A DNA stretch of 52,852 nt from Chryseosolibacter sp039917935 (GTDB lineage Bacteria; Bacteroidota; Bacteroidia; Cytophagales; Cyclobacteriaceae): contig JBDSIM010000164.1 in assembly GCA_039917935.1 (NCBI GenBank), positions 1 through 52,852 of the forward strand. The letters are read 5' to 3'. The notes under the pieces are model-generated. The model was not told where the DNA came from and did no database searches. It worked only from the letters and a program-made list of their open reading frames with translations. Below, one piece after another: positions 26,194 through 35,083 of this stretch (positions within the stretch are counted from its first letter, which is position 1; the number at the start of each line of letters is the position of its first letter). The translations under genes were made by a program, and so were the position numbers.

Positions 26194-27324
26194 TTATCGG
26201 ATACCAGCTTTCCGCTTTTTGCTTTCTGCTTTCTGCTTCCTCGGTGGTTCCATCATTAGTTCTTCAACGACTTTCCGCCTTTGTTCAATGGAAGAATTAT
26301 TTTGATACCATCGATGATTTTTACTCAAACCAGGATTCCACTTTATGAACGCCTTCGAAGCCGTCACACTTCCTGTGGTATCCATCTTAAACAAACCTGC
26401 TCCCCCACGCGCGGCAACCAGTACAGCCATCTGATCCCAGCTTGGCCGGAATTGCCATCCGGGATGAGCCAGACTATATAATCGATAAGCTTCATGAATC
26501 GGATTTTCACGAGTGGTATTTGCCATCATTTCTGTACCGGTAAATACATTATCTCCTAACTCATTTGGCACAAACCATAGTTCAATAGGCCAATGGTTGA
26601 TAACGTATTCTGATTTGTCCGGCGCAAGATGAAAATTATAACTGGAACCCTCAGGAAGTTTACCTCCAGCTATGATAAGGCGTTTTACTTTCTTACGAAT
26701 GAGCGCCATGCCGTCTAATGAACTGATTGCATCGGGTTGGGACTGCATAAGGTGGTATAAATTTGTTAGCGGGCCGACAGTCAGAATTACGACGCTGGTA
26801 TCTTTTTCCCTTTCCAAAAGCTGCCGGTACAGGGTAACAGAGTTCGGTGCGTTGCTGGAATCTTTCAAATCATTCGGAAATCGCAACGCAAGATCTTTAT
26901 TATAAACGGTTAGGCCCTTCGCACCCAATGAATCCTGGGAATTTTTTAAAGTTCCCACAAGAATATTGGGACGATTATAAAAAGTGTTTATGGCATCCAG
27001 TGCAGGGGCCCCAAATTTGACGGGCATTGACACCATCATACCAAGAATTTCTAACTCACCTTTATCCGCGAGGGCATGCAGAACTGCCATCGCACCAACA
27101 TCATCACAATCTTCTGCAATATCAGTATCAAAAATGATTTTTGGAGTCAGGCCCGGTTTGAGGCTTTGTTTTGCTTCCTGTCGTGTACTTGCTTCATGCT
27201 TACCCGGATTGTTAACTTTGGTTTTTTTTAAACTGGCAGCTGCTGGCACAACATCCTGAGATACACCCGGAATAAAAAGCACGGACGCCATAAGGGATAT
27301 CAAAAAACATTTCATAATCTTCAT
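26194..27324 (-). CDS. Nucleoside hydrolase family protein (paralogue 2)
   Basis: A 376-residue exported protein closely related to the one at 5327-6376. A signal peptide ('CFLISLMASVLFIPGVSQ') is followed by a variable Lys-rich linker, then the Ca2+-binding motif 'DTDIAEDCDD', 'NSVTLYRQLL', 'VVILTVGPLTNLYHL' and 'SSYNFHLAPDKSEYVINHWP'. It lacks the lipobox of paralogue 1, so it may be free in the periplasm. ATG 27324 is the start; the longer frame to 27342 would need TTG. The C-terminus carries an extra basic tail after 'MMEPPRKQ' that is encoded by a short tandem repeat (26213-26239) and is absent from paralogue 1. Confidence 0.87.
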   Translation of the reverse strand: MKIMKCFLISLMASVLFIPGVSQDVVPAAASLKKTKVNNPGKHEASTRQEAKQSLKPGLTPKIIFDTDIAEDCDDVGAMAVLHALADKGELEILGMMVSMPVKFGAPALDAINTFYNRPNILVGTLKNSQDSLGAKGLTVYNKDLALRFPNDLKDSSNAPNSVTLYRQLLEREKDTSVVILTVGPLTNLYHLMQSQPDAISSLDGMALIRKKVKRLIIAGGKLPEGSSYNFHLAPDKSEYVINHWPIELWFVPNELGDNVFTGTEMMANTTRENPIHEAYRLYSLAHPGWQFRPSWDQMAVLVAARGGAGLFKMDTTGSVTASKAFIKWNPGLSKNHRWYQNNSSIEQRRKVVEELMMEPPRKQKAESKKRKAGIR

Positions 27325-27438
27325 CCAATAATCAAGTTTCAAAAAACACTTCGATTCAGTCTGGCTAAAGTTAAAAATTCATCTGTATTATCTGCAAGTC
27401 AGTGCCCAATCATTCTGATATTTCATATTACCAGGAAC

Positions 27439-30400
27439 CTATTCTTCCTTTTTCAATTGCCCCAGCCCATCAGGAAGTGAAGTTAGATATGACATCAGGT
27501 CAGCTATTTCCAAAGTAGTGAGCTGTTGATGCAACCCCGGGGGCATCAGGGAAACACTTAGTGGTGTAATTGAAGTAATCTCATTTCGCGCAATCCGCGC
27601 TCTCGCACCCGGACCTGTTTCAATGATAATGGTTTCCGGTAATTGCTCTTTAATTATTCCCGTATACGTATTTGTATTTCCCGTTACCTTCGAGGTTTCA
27701 TATTCACGCGCGAAGCTGGCGCTGGGAAAAACTATGGCCTCAAGGATATCATGTTGGGAACGAATTTCGCCAATATTCGTAAGGTCAGGACCAAAATCTC
27801 CCCCATTCTCAATAACCGTATGACAAGTTGAACAGAGTGCTTTACCAAAAAAAAGTTTCCGACCCTCACCAACGTCTCCTCCCTTTAGCTTTGCCTCCAT
27901 TTCGTGAAGCTCCGTCAACCTTGTTGCCTGACGTTGACGCAAAGTCTGCATAAGGGGCGCGGCAGATTCCCTTACGGGAAGCGGAAATGATTCAACCAGT
28001 TTTTGCATATCCGGGAACGAAAGGTAATCCAAACGATTTTGCGCAGAGAGCAGCGTGGTTATCAGGGCGTTTCCAACCTCTACACTCTGACTACCTTCAA
28101 AGGAATTGACGAGTGCAGGCAAAAGATAAGTATCGGCATCGCGAACTTTTTCACTTGCCAGTGTTAGTAATTGGGAATCGGTAAGTTCGGCCTGAACCAA
28201 AAGGCGCACTGCAAACTGCCGGACAGGAAACTCATTGTCAGGTCCTGCAAACTTTGCCAGGATGTTAAATTCCGCATCGGAGATCTTTGGTTCAGACATT
28301 ATTTTTGCACTCATCGCTTGCAGGCGCAACGAGGCGGGAGTATTTCTGTTTTTCAGTATTTGATCGAGTCTGGAATTCAATTGTGGTGTGCTACGCGACT
28401 GAAGTAAATCCAAAACTTCTGCACGCATCACCGCATGCTCTCCTGTCAGTAGATCACCGAGTATTTGCACCCAGGCTTCGGGCAGTTTCTGTAAAGGGCT
28501 TTTTTGAATCGCCTCGAGCATACACAACTTATTGGCTATGGGCGAAGAGCTACTATTTAATTGAGCAGTGATAAATTTTTGTACATCACGGCTCCCACTA
28601 AAAGTCACCATGAGTTCAATAGTGGACGCCTTTTCGATTTCTGATAATGTCCCGTTAAAGCGTGCACCGAGAAATGTAACAATAAGGTCACTCCAATCAG
28701 GATGATGGGAAGCAACCCAAATTCCGGCTTTTAGTAAAACACCGTTTTTGGTTTGAAGAAAGGGAGCAAGCTGATTTTTTTTGAGTGGCGATCCATCTAT
28801 CTGGTCTAGCACAATCAAAGCCGTTCTTCGCATATTCTCCGAGGAATTTTGCAATGCCTGTATCATCGGTTCGGTTTTGCCTAATAAAATAAGCGCGTAG
28901 GTAATGGCGTGTTCAACAAAGCGGTCATCGGGATTTGCCGAAGCTAAAATAAGGGGTTCAACTCCTCGTGCGTCACCAATTTGTCCGAGTGCCGTGGCTG
29001 CCTGACGACGAACAGGGGCTTCATCTTTTTGAACCATTTCCCCCAGCTTGTCCACGGCTTCCTTCGCTTTCGCTAATCCCAGAACCCGTGCTGCCGCAGT
29101 GCGAATGACAACGCTCTTATCGTCCAGAGCGGAAAGTAATCCATTCATAGCACCCGGTGTGCTGATGCGATAAAGCGCAAAAACTGCAGCCGCGCGGAGT
29201 TCTTCTCTACTTCCTGATTTTAATAAATTTTGCAAAGGTTCAACCGCATTCTCACCCAGTGTAATTAATTGTTCAAAAGCATTGTCGACAACGGCGGGCC
29301 GTGCATCCTGAAGCATATCCGCTAACGCGGTTGCTGACATCGACGGCAAATCCAACTGCCTTCCCCAGGGATCCTTTACAACGGGTGCATCCGCTTTTCT
29401 AATACGAAAAATACCGCCAGGAATATCAGTTTTTGCCACAACGGATAGCGGACATCCAGCAATAAACCATCCCCCCGTATTCACAACGATCAGGCTACCA
29501 TCAGCATCCTGAAGCACATCGGTCGGATGAGTATCCAAACTGTCAGAGGTCATAAATGGCTCGTCTTCTGTGCGAAATGTGGCCCCATCCGATACCATGG
29601 TATGCCGCATAATGCGACCTGTATTGAATTGGGCGCTGAAAAGATTTCCATCAAAGGCCTCGCCAAACACTGTTCCCCTATACCGCATTAATCCTGCAGG
29701 TGAGACCCTCGGTAACTTTGTCATCACCGGCATAAGTTCCCCAGTTAATTTTAGTTTGTCCTCTTCAATGACGGACAAAGGTTTGGGATAGACCCCACCT
29801 TCAACCCAATGCATGAGCGCATCCCGCTGGCCATCTTTCGGATCGGTGAAATAGGTCATGGTACCGATCGTCTCTCCCGAAGGCATAAAGATCATTTCAA
29901 TGGTGTTGTCAAACCCTCCACCGGAAACCGATTCAAGACCAGTTCCATCCGGCCGACACCGCCAGATGCGCGCTCCCTTACCTTTCAATTCCGTACCTTC
30001 CTTCGTTTGAATATTAAATCCGCGTCTGGCATCACACATATACATCCATCCGTCCGGACCAAAAAAAGGACCGCTGAGTGTGGCAGCGTTATGGCTGAGA
30101 GTCCAGCCACTGAGGATCACTTCACGTTTATCCGCGACTCCATCTCCATCAGTATCGGTAAAACGCAACAGGTCTGGGGGTGCCGTAACATAAAAACTTC
30201 CCTGGTAAAAGATACCTCCCATGGGGTAGGGAATTTTATCGGCAAAAATGTATTTTTTTTCATAGGTACCATCGGCATCCAAATCTTCCAGCAGGCGAAT
30301 TTGAAAAGTTGGATTCTTGAGTACGTCTTCTGTAGACGTGGTTTTCCCGCTGGATTCAATCACGAAGAGCCGGCCCTTGTTGTCCAACGTTGCAAAATAA

Positions 30401-30582
30401 GGATAGGATACCAAATCAGCGGGGACAACCCTTTCAATAACAAATCCATCCGGTACACGCAATCCCGCGGCATGAGAAACTTTTTCGCTCGATTCTTTGA
30501 CCTTTTCTCCTGAACAAGAGTTTAAAAGATAGACAATGCCTATTAGAATCCCTGAGATCAGTCCGCAACTTTTTATATTCAT
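27439..30582 (-). CDS. Beta-propeller/HEAT/cytochrome c lipoprotein dehydrogenase
   Basis: A 1047-residue lipoprotein (lipobox 'LNSC', Cys23) of the 'membrane-bound dehydrogenase' type known from Planctomycetes, Verrucomicrobia and Bacteroidota. A soluble-glucose-dehydrogenase-like beta-propeller (about 40-395) has 'GPFFGPDGWMYMCDARRG' and 'HPTDVLQDADGSLIVVNTGG'. HEAT/PBS repeats (about 420-880) have 'ARPAVVDNAFEQLITLGE' and 'RRQAATALGQIGDARGVEPL'. A C-terminal heme domain carries CSTCH near residue 915, with a likely distal Met in 'SLMPPGLHQQL'. It probably oxidises a sugar or alcohol outside the inner membrane and passes electrons to a c-type heme. The substrate is unknown. It lies upstream of the nucleoside hydrolase gene on the same strand (114 bp). 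Confidence 0.88.
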   Translation of the reverse strand: MNIKSCGLISGILIGIVYLLNSCSGEKVKESSEKVSHAAGLRVPDGFVIERVVPADLVSYPYFATLDNKGRLFVIESSGKTTSTEDVLKNPTFQIRLLEDLDADGTYEKKYIFADKIPYPMGGIFYQGSFYVTAPPDLLRFTDTDGDGVADKREVILSGWTLSHNAATLSGPFFGPDGWMYMCDARRGFNIQTKEGTELKGKGARIWRCRPDGTGLESVSGGGFDNTIEMIFMPSGETIGTMTYFTDPKDGQRDALMHWVEGGVYPKPLSVIEEDKLKLTGELMPVMTKLPRVSPAGLMRYRGTVFGEAFDGNLFSAQFNTGRIMRHTMVSDGATFRTEDEPFMTSDSLDTHPTDVLQDADGSLIVVNTGGWFIAGCPLSVVAKTDIPGGIFRIRKADAPVVKDPWGRQLDLPSMSATALADMLQDARPAVVDNAFEQLITLGENAVEPLQNLLKSGSREELRAAAVFALYRISTPGAMNGLLSALDDKSVVIRTAAARVLGLAKAKEAVDKLGEMVQKDEAPVRRQAATALGQIGDARGVEPLILASANPDDRFVEHAITYALILLGKTEPMIQALQNSSENMRRTALIVLDQIDGSPLKKNQLAPFLQTKNGVLLKAGIWVASHHPDWSDLIVTFLGARFNGTLSEIEKASTIELMVTFSGSRDVQKFITAQLNSSSSPIANKLCMLEAIQKSPLQKLPEAWVQILGDLLTGEHAVMRAEVLDLLQSRSTPQLNSRLDQILKNRNTPASLRLQAMSAKIMSEPKISDAEFNILAKFAGPDNEFPVRQFAVRLLVQAELTDSQLLTLASEKVRDADTYLLPALVNSFEGSQSVEVGNALITTLLSAQNRLDYLSFPDMQKLVESFPLPVRESAAPLMQTLRQRQATRLTELHEMEAKLKGGDVGEGRKLFFGKALCSTCHTVIENGGDFGPDLTNIGEIRSQHDILEAIVFPSASFAREYETSKVTGNTNTYTGIIKEQLPETIIIETGPGARARIARNEITSITPLSVSLMPPGLHQQLTTLEIADLMSYLTSLPDGLGQLKKEE

Positions 30583-30851
30583 TTCAACCAGTTTGATATT
30601 TGCAATGCGTTTCTAAATCGATGTTATGCAAAATATGATATCGATCAGGATATTGACCCAAGACCTGTAATCCTTTTCCATTAGCGAATGAAAATATATC
30701 CCGATGTTCAATTTCGAATAAATTTTTCATGTTTTCATTAATATTCCGTTTGTGCAAGACAAAAAAAATTACGGTTAGCTCTATTCGGTACTCATGGTAA
30801 TTTAATTACCGCAAAAGGACGGCTTATCATTGATTAAAACCAGGCGAATTG

Positions 30852-32333
30852 TCAGGCATTTTTAAGCACGGATTGTTTACGTATAAAAACAAAATAAATT
30901 ATTCCCAGAATTACCAGCGGAAAAACCGGATCCAGCAGGGTGCCGCCGGATCCGAAAGCAAGATTCACCAAAGCAATGCTGGTACCTCCTACTCCCCAGG
31001 CAATCGTGGTAGGAATTGACCACACTTCCATTTGACGCTTTACATCAATGATACCCATCATACGATTCACAACCCAAAAAAGGCTGTCGTTAAAATAACT
31101 GAAGAAGAATGAACCCATCACAGCAGCCTGTGCGGCAAAGAGCAGATTTACGTGCGGAATTTCTGCAAGTATTGGGGCGGAAATAGAAGCGGATGTAATA
31201 CAGGCCACCGTTCCTGAACCCTGAATAAGGCGCACGAGCGTTGAAACGACAAAAGGTATCATGATGGGGGAAATAGGCAACATGGCAATTTGTTCTGCTA
31301 GTTCGGTGCCTGCTCCACTATCTCTGACTACGGCGCCGAGCGCACCGCCCGCACCTGTAACCAGTAGTATTATTCCAGCGGACTGAAGCCCCTCTTCCAG
31401 TCTCACGGCGGTTGTTTTTCGGTCAAGATGAGGCACTAAAGTATACACAGCAATGAGGGTACTGATGGATAAAGCAATAATGGGTGCTCCTATAAAATTC
31501 AAAACCTGCGCTAATATCAGAACAACACCTTCCTGAGCATTCATCATTTCCGGAAAAAGATTAATGACTGCCTTTATAAAAATCAGGACTATGGGAACTA
31601 CAATGGGAAGCAATGAAAGCCAAAGCCCCGGTAAACGCTTTTCATTTTTTTCCTGGACGTATTTATCGTAAATTATTTTATGATCCTCCCCTGATAATTC
31701 TTCAGCGTTAAAATCGGGATATTTTTTCTCCAGCTGTTGCGCGTACAAAACAATAGCGATAACACATGGAATGGCAAGGACCCCGCCCAAAAGCATCATG
31801 GCACCGATGTCTACACCAAATAAACCCGCTGCGCCCAATGGCCCTGGGGTAGGAGGAACGGTGGTGTGTGTAACCACGAGGCCACCCGCCAAAGCTACTC
31901 CCATGGTTAATAACGATCGATTGCCCTTCCTGGCCAGAGCTTTCGCCACCGGATAGAGTATCACAAAAGCGGAATCCACAAAAATTGGCATGCTGACCAC
32001 ATAACCCGTCAACGCCAGCGCCCACTCTTCCCGCCGTTTTCCAAGCCACTGAATAAAACTGAAAGCAATTTTCTCAGCTGCACCGGATACCTCTAGTATA
32101 CGCCCCATCATGACGCCCAAGCCAATAACAATTCCAATACTTCCCAATGTTGAGCCAAACCCACGAGTAATTGCTTCAAGGGTGTCGTTCATAGACATAC
32201 CACCCGTAATGCCGGCAATGCATGCGGCAAATAACATGGCTATTAACGGATGCACTTTTGTGCGCAACACCAATAGTATTAACACAAAAACTGCGACCAC
32301 CAAACCGATGATAGGGATAGACAGATTATTCAT
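30852..32333 (-). CDS. GntP-family acid-sugar:H+ symporter
   Basis: A 493-residue transporter with about 12-14 membrane segments. GntP signatures include 'GFGSTLGSIGIVIGLGVMMG', 'VDSAFVILYPVAKALARKG', 'THTTVPPTPGPLGAAGLFGV' and 'GSGTVACITSASISAPIL'. The family imports gluconate and related aldonic acids with protons. Its ATG overlaps the stop of the D-erythronate dehydrogenase-like gene (ATGA), so the substrate is probably D-erythronate or another four-carbon acid sugar rather than gluconate. That inference rests on the operon. Confidence 0.92.
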   Translation of the reverse strand: MNNLSIPIIGLVVAVFVLILLVLRTKVHPLIAMLFAACIAGITGGMSMNDTLEAITRGFGSTLGSIGIVIGLGVMMGRILEVSGAAEKIAFSFIQWLGKRREEWALALTGYVVSMPIFVDSAFVILYPVAKALARKGNRSLLTMGVALAGGLVVTHTTVPPTPGPLGAAGLFGVDIGAMMLLGGVLAIPCVIAIVLYAQQLEKKYPDFNAEELSGEDHKIIYDKYVQEKNEKRLPGLWLSLLPIVVPIVLIFIKAVINLFPEMMNAQEGVVLILAQVLNFIGAPIIALSISTLIAVYTLVPHLDRKTTAVRLEEGLQSAGIILLVTGAGGALGAVVRDSGAGTELAEQIAMLPISPIMIPFVVSTLVRLIQGSGTVACITSASISAPILAEIPHVNLLFAAQAAVMGSFFFSYFNDSLFWVVNRMMGIIDVKRQMEVWSIPTTIAWGVGGTSIALVNLAFGSGGTLLDPVFPLVILGIIYFVFIRKQSVLKNA

Positions 32334-33286
32334 ACAGTCTGGATATTGTAATCGACGAGGTACTGTTTGATAAATTCATCAAAATGACTGTCCACTTGAA
32401 ATCCCAATTGAAGGGCCCTCGAATTATCCAGGACACCCGGCCAACTGCCAACAATCCGGTCAATAGATGCCTCATGTTTGAATTGCACTTTTTCTATCAT
32501 CTCGGCATTCGTGATCCTCTTAAGGGAATTGAGCATTTCCTTAACTGTCACACTTATTCCCGGCAAGTTGATCGTACGCCAGTCACCGACTGCGGATACC
32601 GCCATCGTTGCAGCATGAAGCAGGTTTTGAATAATTGTCCGGGGACTGGACAGCCAGATTACGAGGTCAGGTGAAACCGGACAGATCGCCAGCTCACCGT
32701 TCAATGGTTCACGTATGATGCTGCTGACAAAAGAGGAAGCCGCCTGATTCGGACGGCCTGGCCTAACACAAACCGTAGGTAATCGTAATACCACGCCCTC
32801 AACAAACTTTTTTCTGGAATAATCATTGACCAGTAATTCTCCCATTGCCTTTTGCGCACCGTAGGATGAAGCGGGGTTAACCGCAGTATTGTCATTTACG
32901 ATCGCAGGCAACTTCCCTCCAAAGACGGCCAAAGAACTGGAGAAAATAAACCGAATTCCTGGCCGGGCAAGACGACAAGCTTCCAATAGTAAACGGGTTA
33001 CGTCCAGATTGACACGCCAACCAAGATCAAAATCCTTTTCGGCATGACTGCTTACGATGGCGGCGAGGTGAAAAATAAGACTCGTTTTTTCGGTTATCAA
33101 AGCACCCGGCTTGCCAATTTGAGATAAATCAATCTGCTGGCAACGGACCCGTGGATTTTTTTCAGGATTTTCCGGAAGGTTTATGTCAACCAATAAAATT
33201 TCATCAAATTTCTGTTCGCTTTTCAACAGGGCTTTGCAAAGGCGTTGACCTAAAAATCCTGCCCCACCGGTGATAATGATTTGCAT
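32330..33286 (-). CDS. denD: D-erythronate dehydrogenase-like NAD-dependent epimerase/dehydratase
   Basis: A 318-residue short-chain dehydrogenase of the extended (epimerase) class. The NAD-binding motif is 'GGAGFLGQRL' (residues 7-16). The active site has Ser in 'FIFSSSLAVFGG' and the pair Tyr/Lys in 'SSYGAQKAMGELL'. 'GVVLRLPTVCVRPGRPNQAA' is characteristic of the DenD branch, which oxidises D-erythronate to 2-oxo-tetronate. Context supports this: the gene overlaps a GntP transporter and diverges from a DUF1537 kinase. A general sugar-nucleotide epimerase is less likely because no nucleotide-sugar genes are nearby. Confidence 0.85.
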   Translation of the reverse strand: MQIIITGGAGFLGQRLCKALLKSEQKFDEILLVDINLPENPEKNPRVRCQQIDLSQIGKPGALITEKTSLIFHLAAIVSSHAEKDFDLGWRVNLDVTRLLLEACRLARPGIRFIFSSSLAVFGGKLPAIVNDNTAVNPASSYGAQKAMGELLVNDYSRKKFVEGVVLRLPTVCVRPGRPNQAASSFVSSIIREPLNGELAICPVSPDLVIWLSSPRTIIQNLLHAATMAVSAVGDWRTINLPGISVTVKEMLNSLKRITNAEMIEKVQFKHEASIDRIVGSWPGVLDNSRALQLGFQVDSHFDEFIKQYLVDYNIQTV

Positions 33287-33454
33287 AATTTTCAGTTGGG
33301 TTATTTTACATGATTGCTAAAGGTTTTTTTCGCGAGCCCATTGGTTTTGAACTTTTCTAAAATTTAAGTTTACCAAAAAGATAATGTAAAATATCATCAT
33401 TAACAGAACTTAAAGTAAGTTTATGGCCTAGTGTTGCGCGTTATGGGCGTTCGT

Positions 33455-33481
33455 AATCAGGTAAGCGCGGCAAACCTGATT
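33455..33481. promoter_or_regulatory. Inverted repeat in the divergent acid-sugar promoter region
   Basis: AATCAGG (33455-33461) pairs with CCTGATT (33475-33481) across 13 bases. It lies between denD and the DUF1537 kinase gene, ending 34 bp before the kinase start, and could be a shared operator. It is a weak candidate because the arms are short. Confidence 0.3.
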
Positions 33482-33515
33482 CCGGGATAACCAGGAAATG
33501 TAAACAATTTGGGCC

Positions 33516-34919
33516 ATGTATACTGCTGTGGACGAAATAATGAAGGGGTTGCCTGAGGAGTATTCCGGAATTTTACTTCCGGCAATCCGCCAGGAATTTA
33601 TTAAAAGTGGTAAGACTATTGTGGTGCTGGATGATGATCCCACCGGAACACAAACCTGTTATGATGTAGTCGTACTTACGGCATGGAGAGTACCATTGAT
33701 CGTCGCCGAATTGCAGAAAAAACCGTCGATCCTTTTTATTCTAACCAACTCGCGCAGTTTACCAGAGAAGGCCGCTGTCCATCTTGCAATGGAAATCGGA
33801 ATGAATCTGCTCAAGGCAGTAAAAGAAAGCGGAAGAGACATCGTTGTGATCAGCCGGAGTGATTCAACCCTTCGCGGACATTTTCCTGCAGAAGTAGACG
33901 CGTTAGCCAATGCGTTGGACATGACGGACGCCTTCAGGGTTTTGATCCCCGCATTTATTGAAGGTGGCAGGTTTACGATCAATGATATTCACTACATCCG
34001 GGAGGAGAACCAACTGATACCGGTGGCTGATACGCCTTTTGCCAAAGATCTTGCTTTTGGTTATTCTCACTCCAATCTCAAAGAATGGGTAAACGAAAAA
34101 ACCAGGGGACGGGTACCCTCTAATGAAGTAGTCTCCATTTCTTTAGACGAATTGCGCCTTGGCGGTCCGGAAGCTGTTTCTGAAAGATTGTCGCAGTGTT
34201 TGCCAGGACAGGTTTGCATTGCCAACGCGTGCTCCTTGAGAGATCTGGAAGTTTTAGTGATGGGATTAATGCTCGCTGAGAAGTCGCGCATTAAATTTTT
34301 ATATCGCACTTCGGCAACATTTATATCTATTCGTGCCGGTATCTCGCCGGGAAAATTCTTTACACCGGAAAGTGAAAACATGAAACGGGCGAATGGATCT
34401 TTGGTGGTTGTCGGTTCTTACGTTCCGAAAACAACGCGCCAGTTAATCTATTTGTTGAAACTGGGAAGTCACAAGGCAATTGAAATCAACGTTTCTGATC
34501 TTCTCCATGTAAAAGATCACTCGGACTATAGAGACCGTGTTATCCTTGAAACGGAACAGTGGATCACTTCAGGCAACGACGTTGTCATTTATACCAGTCG
34601 TGATTTGCAAGTTGGAATTGATGCCGAGAGCAGTTTGGAAATCAATGGCGTGGTCTCTGCTTTTCTGGTCAGTGTTATCAATAGACTTAAAGCCCGACCG
34701 GCCTTCATTGTTGCAAAAGGTGGTATTACTTCCAGCGATATTGTTACGAAAGCTCTGAAAGCAGAAAAGGCTTTAATTCTCGGTCAGATTATCCCTGGTG
34801 TTCCGGTCTGGCGGATCGATTCGGAAAGTAAATTTCCGGACATATTGTTCGTTGTGTTTCCTGGTAATGTTGGGGATGATTTAGCCCTGGCCGAGGTTTG
34901 TAACCGATTTAAGTTTTAA
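33516..34919 (+). CDS. Four-carbon acid sugar kinase (DUF1537/OtnK-DenK family)
   Basis: A 467-residue cytoplasmic kinase that phosphorylates four-carbon acid sugars (erythronate, threonate or their 2-/3-oxo forms) at C4. The N-terminal substrate domain has 'VVLDDDPTGTQTCYDVVVLT' and 'VVISRSDSTLRGHFPAEVDA', both hallmarks of DUF1537. The C-terminal nucleotide-binding domain has 'FIVAKGGITSSDIVTKAL' and 'LFVVFPGNVGDD'. It is slightly longer than typical OtnK proteins (about 420-430). It diverges from denD/GntP and precedes fbaA by 164 bp. The phosphorylated product should end as dihydroxyacetone phosphate, which the following aldolase can use. Confidence 0.92.
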   Translation: MYTAVDEIMKGLPEEYSGILLPAIRQEFIKSGKTIVVLDDDPTGTQTCYDVVVLTAWRVPLIVAELQKKPSILFILTNSRSLPEKAAVHLAMEIGMNLLKAVKESGRDIVVISRSDSTLRGHFPAEVDALANALDMTDAFRVLIPAFIEGGRFTINDIHYIREENQLIPVADTPFAKDLAFGYSHSNLKEWVNEKTRGRVPSNEVVSISLDELRLGGPEAVSERLSQCLPGQVCIANACSLRDLEVLVMGLMLAEKSRIKFLYRTSATFISIRAGISPGKFFTPESENMKRANGSLVVVGSYVPKTTRQLIYLLKLGSHKAIEINVSDLLHVKDHSDYRDRVILETEQWITSGNDVVIYTSRDLQVGIDAESSLEINGVVSAFLVSVINRLKARPAFIVAKGGITSSDIVTKALKAEKALILGQIIPGVPVWRIDSESKFPDILFVVFPGNVGDDLALAEVCNRFKF

Positions 34920-35083
34920 TATTGATTCATGCTGCCGCAAAAATATTGATGCCTTGAATCTATTCCGCAAACGTAACCGGTCGGAGTTTTTACATGGGCA
35001 ATTCAACTTTATACTTACAAAATTAGGAATTGAGCCAACTGCTCTGCTTTTTTGCGAAAAATCTACCACCCTAACAACTCACT

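Noticed and set aside
33428..33643. Minus-strand ORF over the start of the DUF1537 gene
   Set aside because: It is a shadow of the conserved kinase frame and crosses the divergent promoter region.
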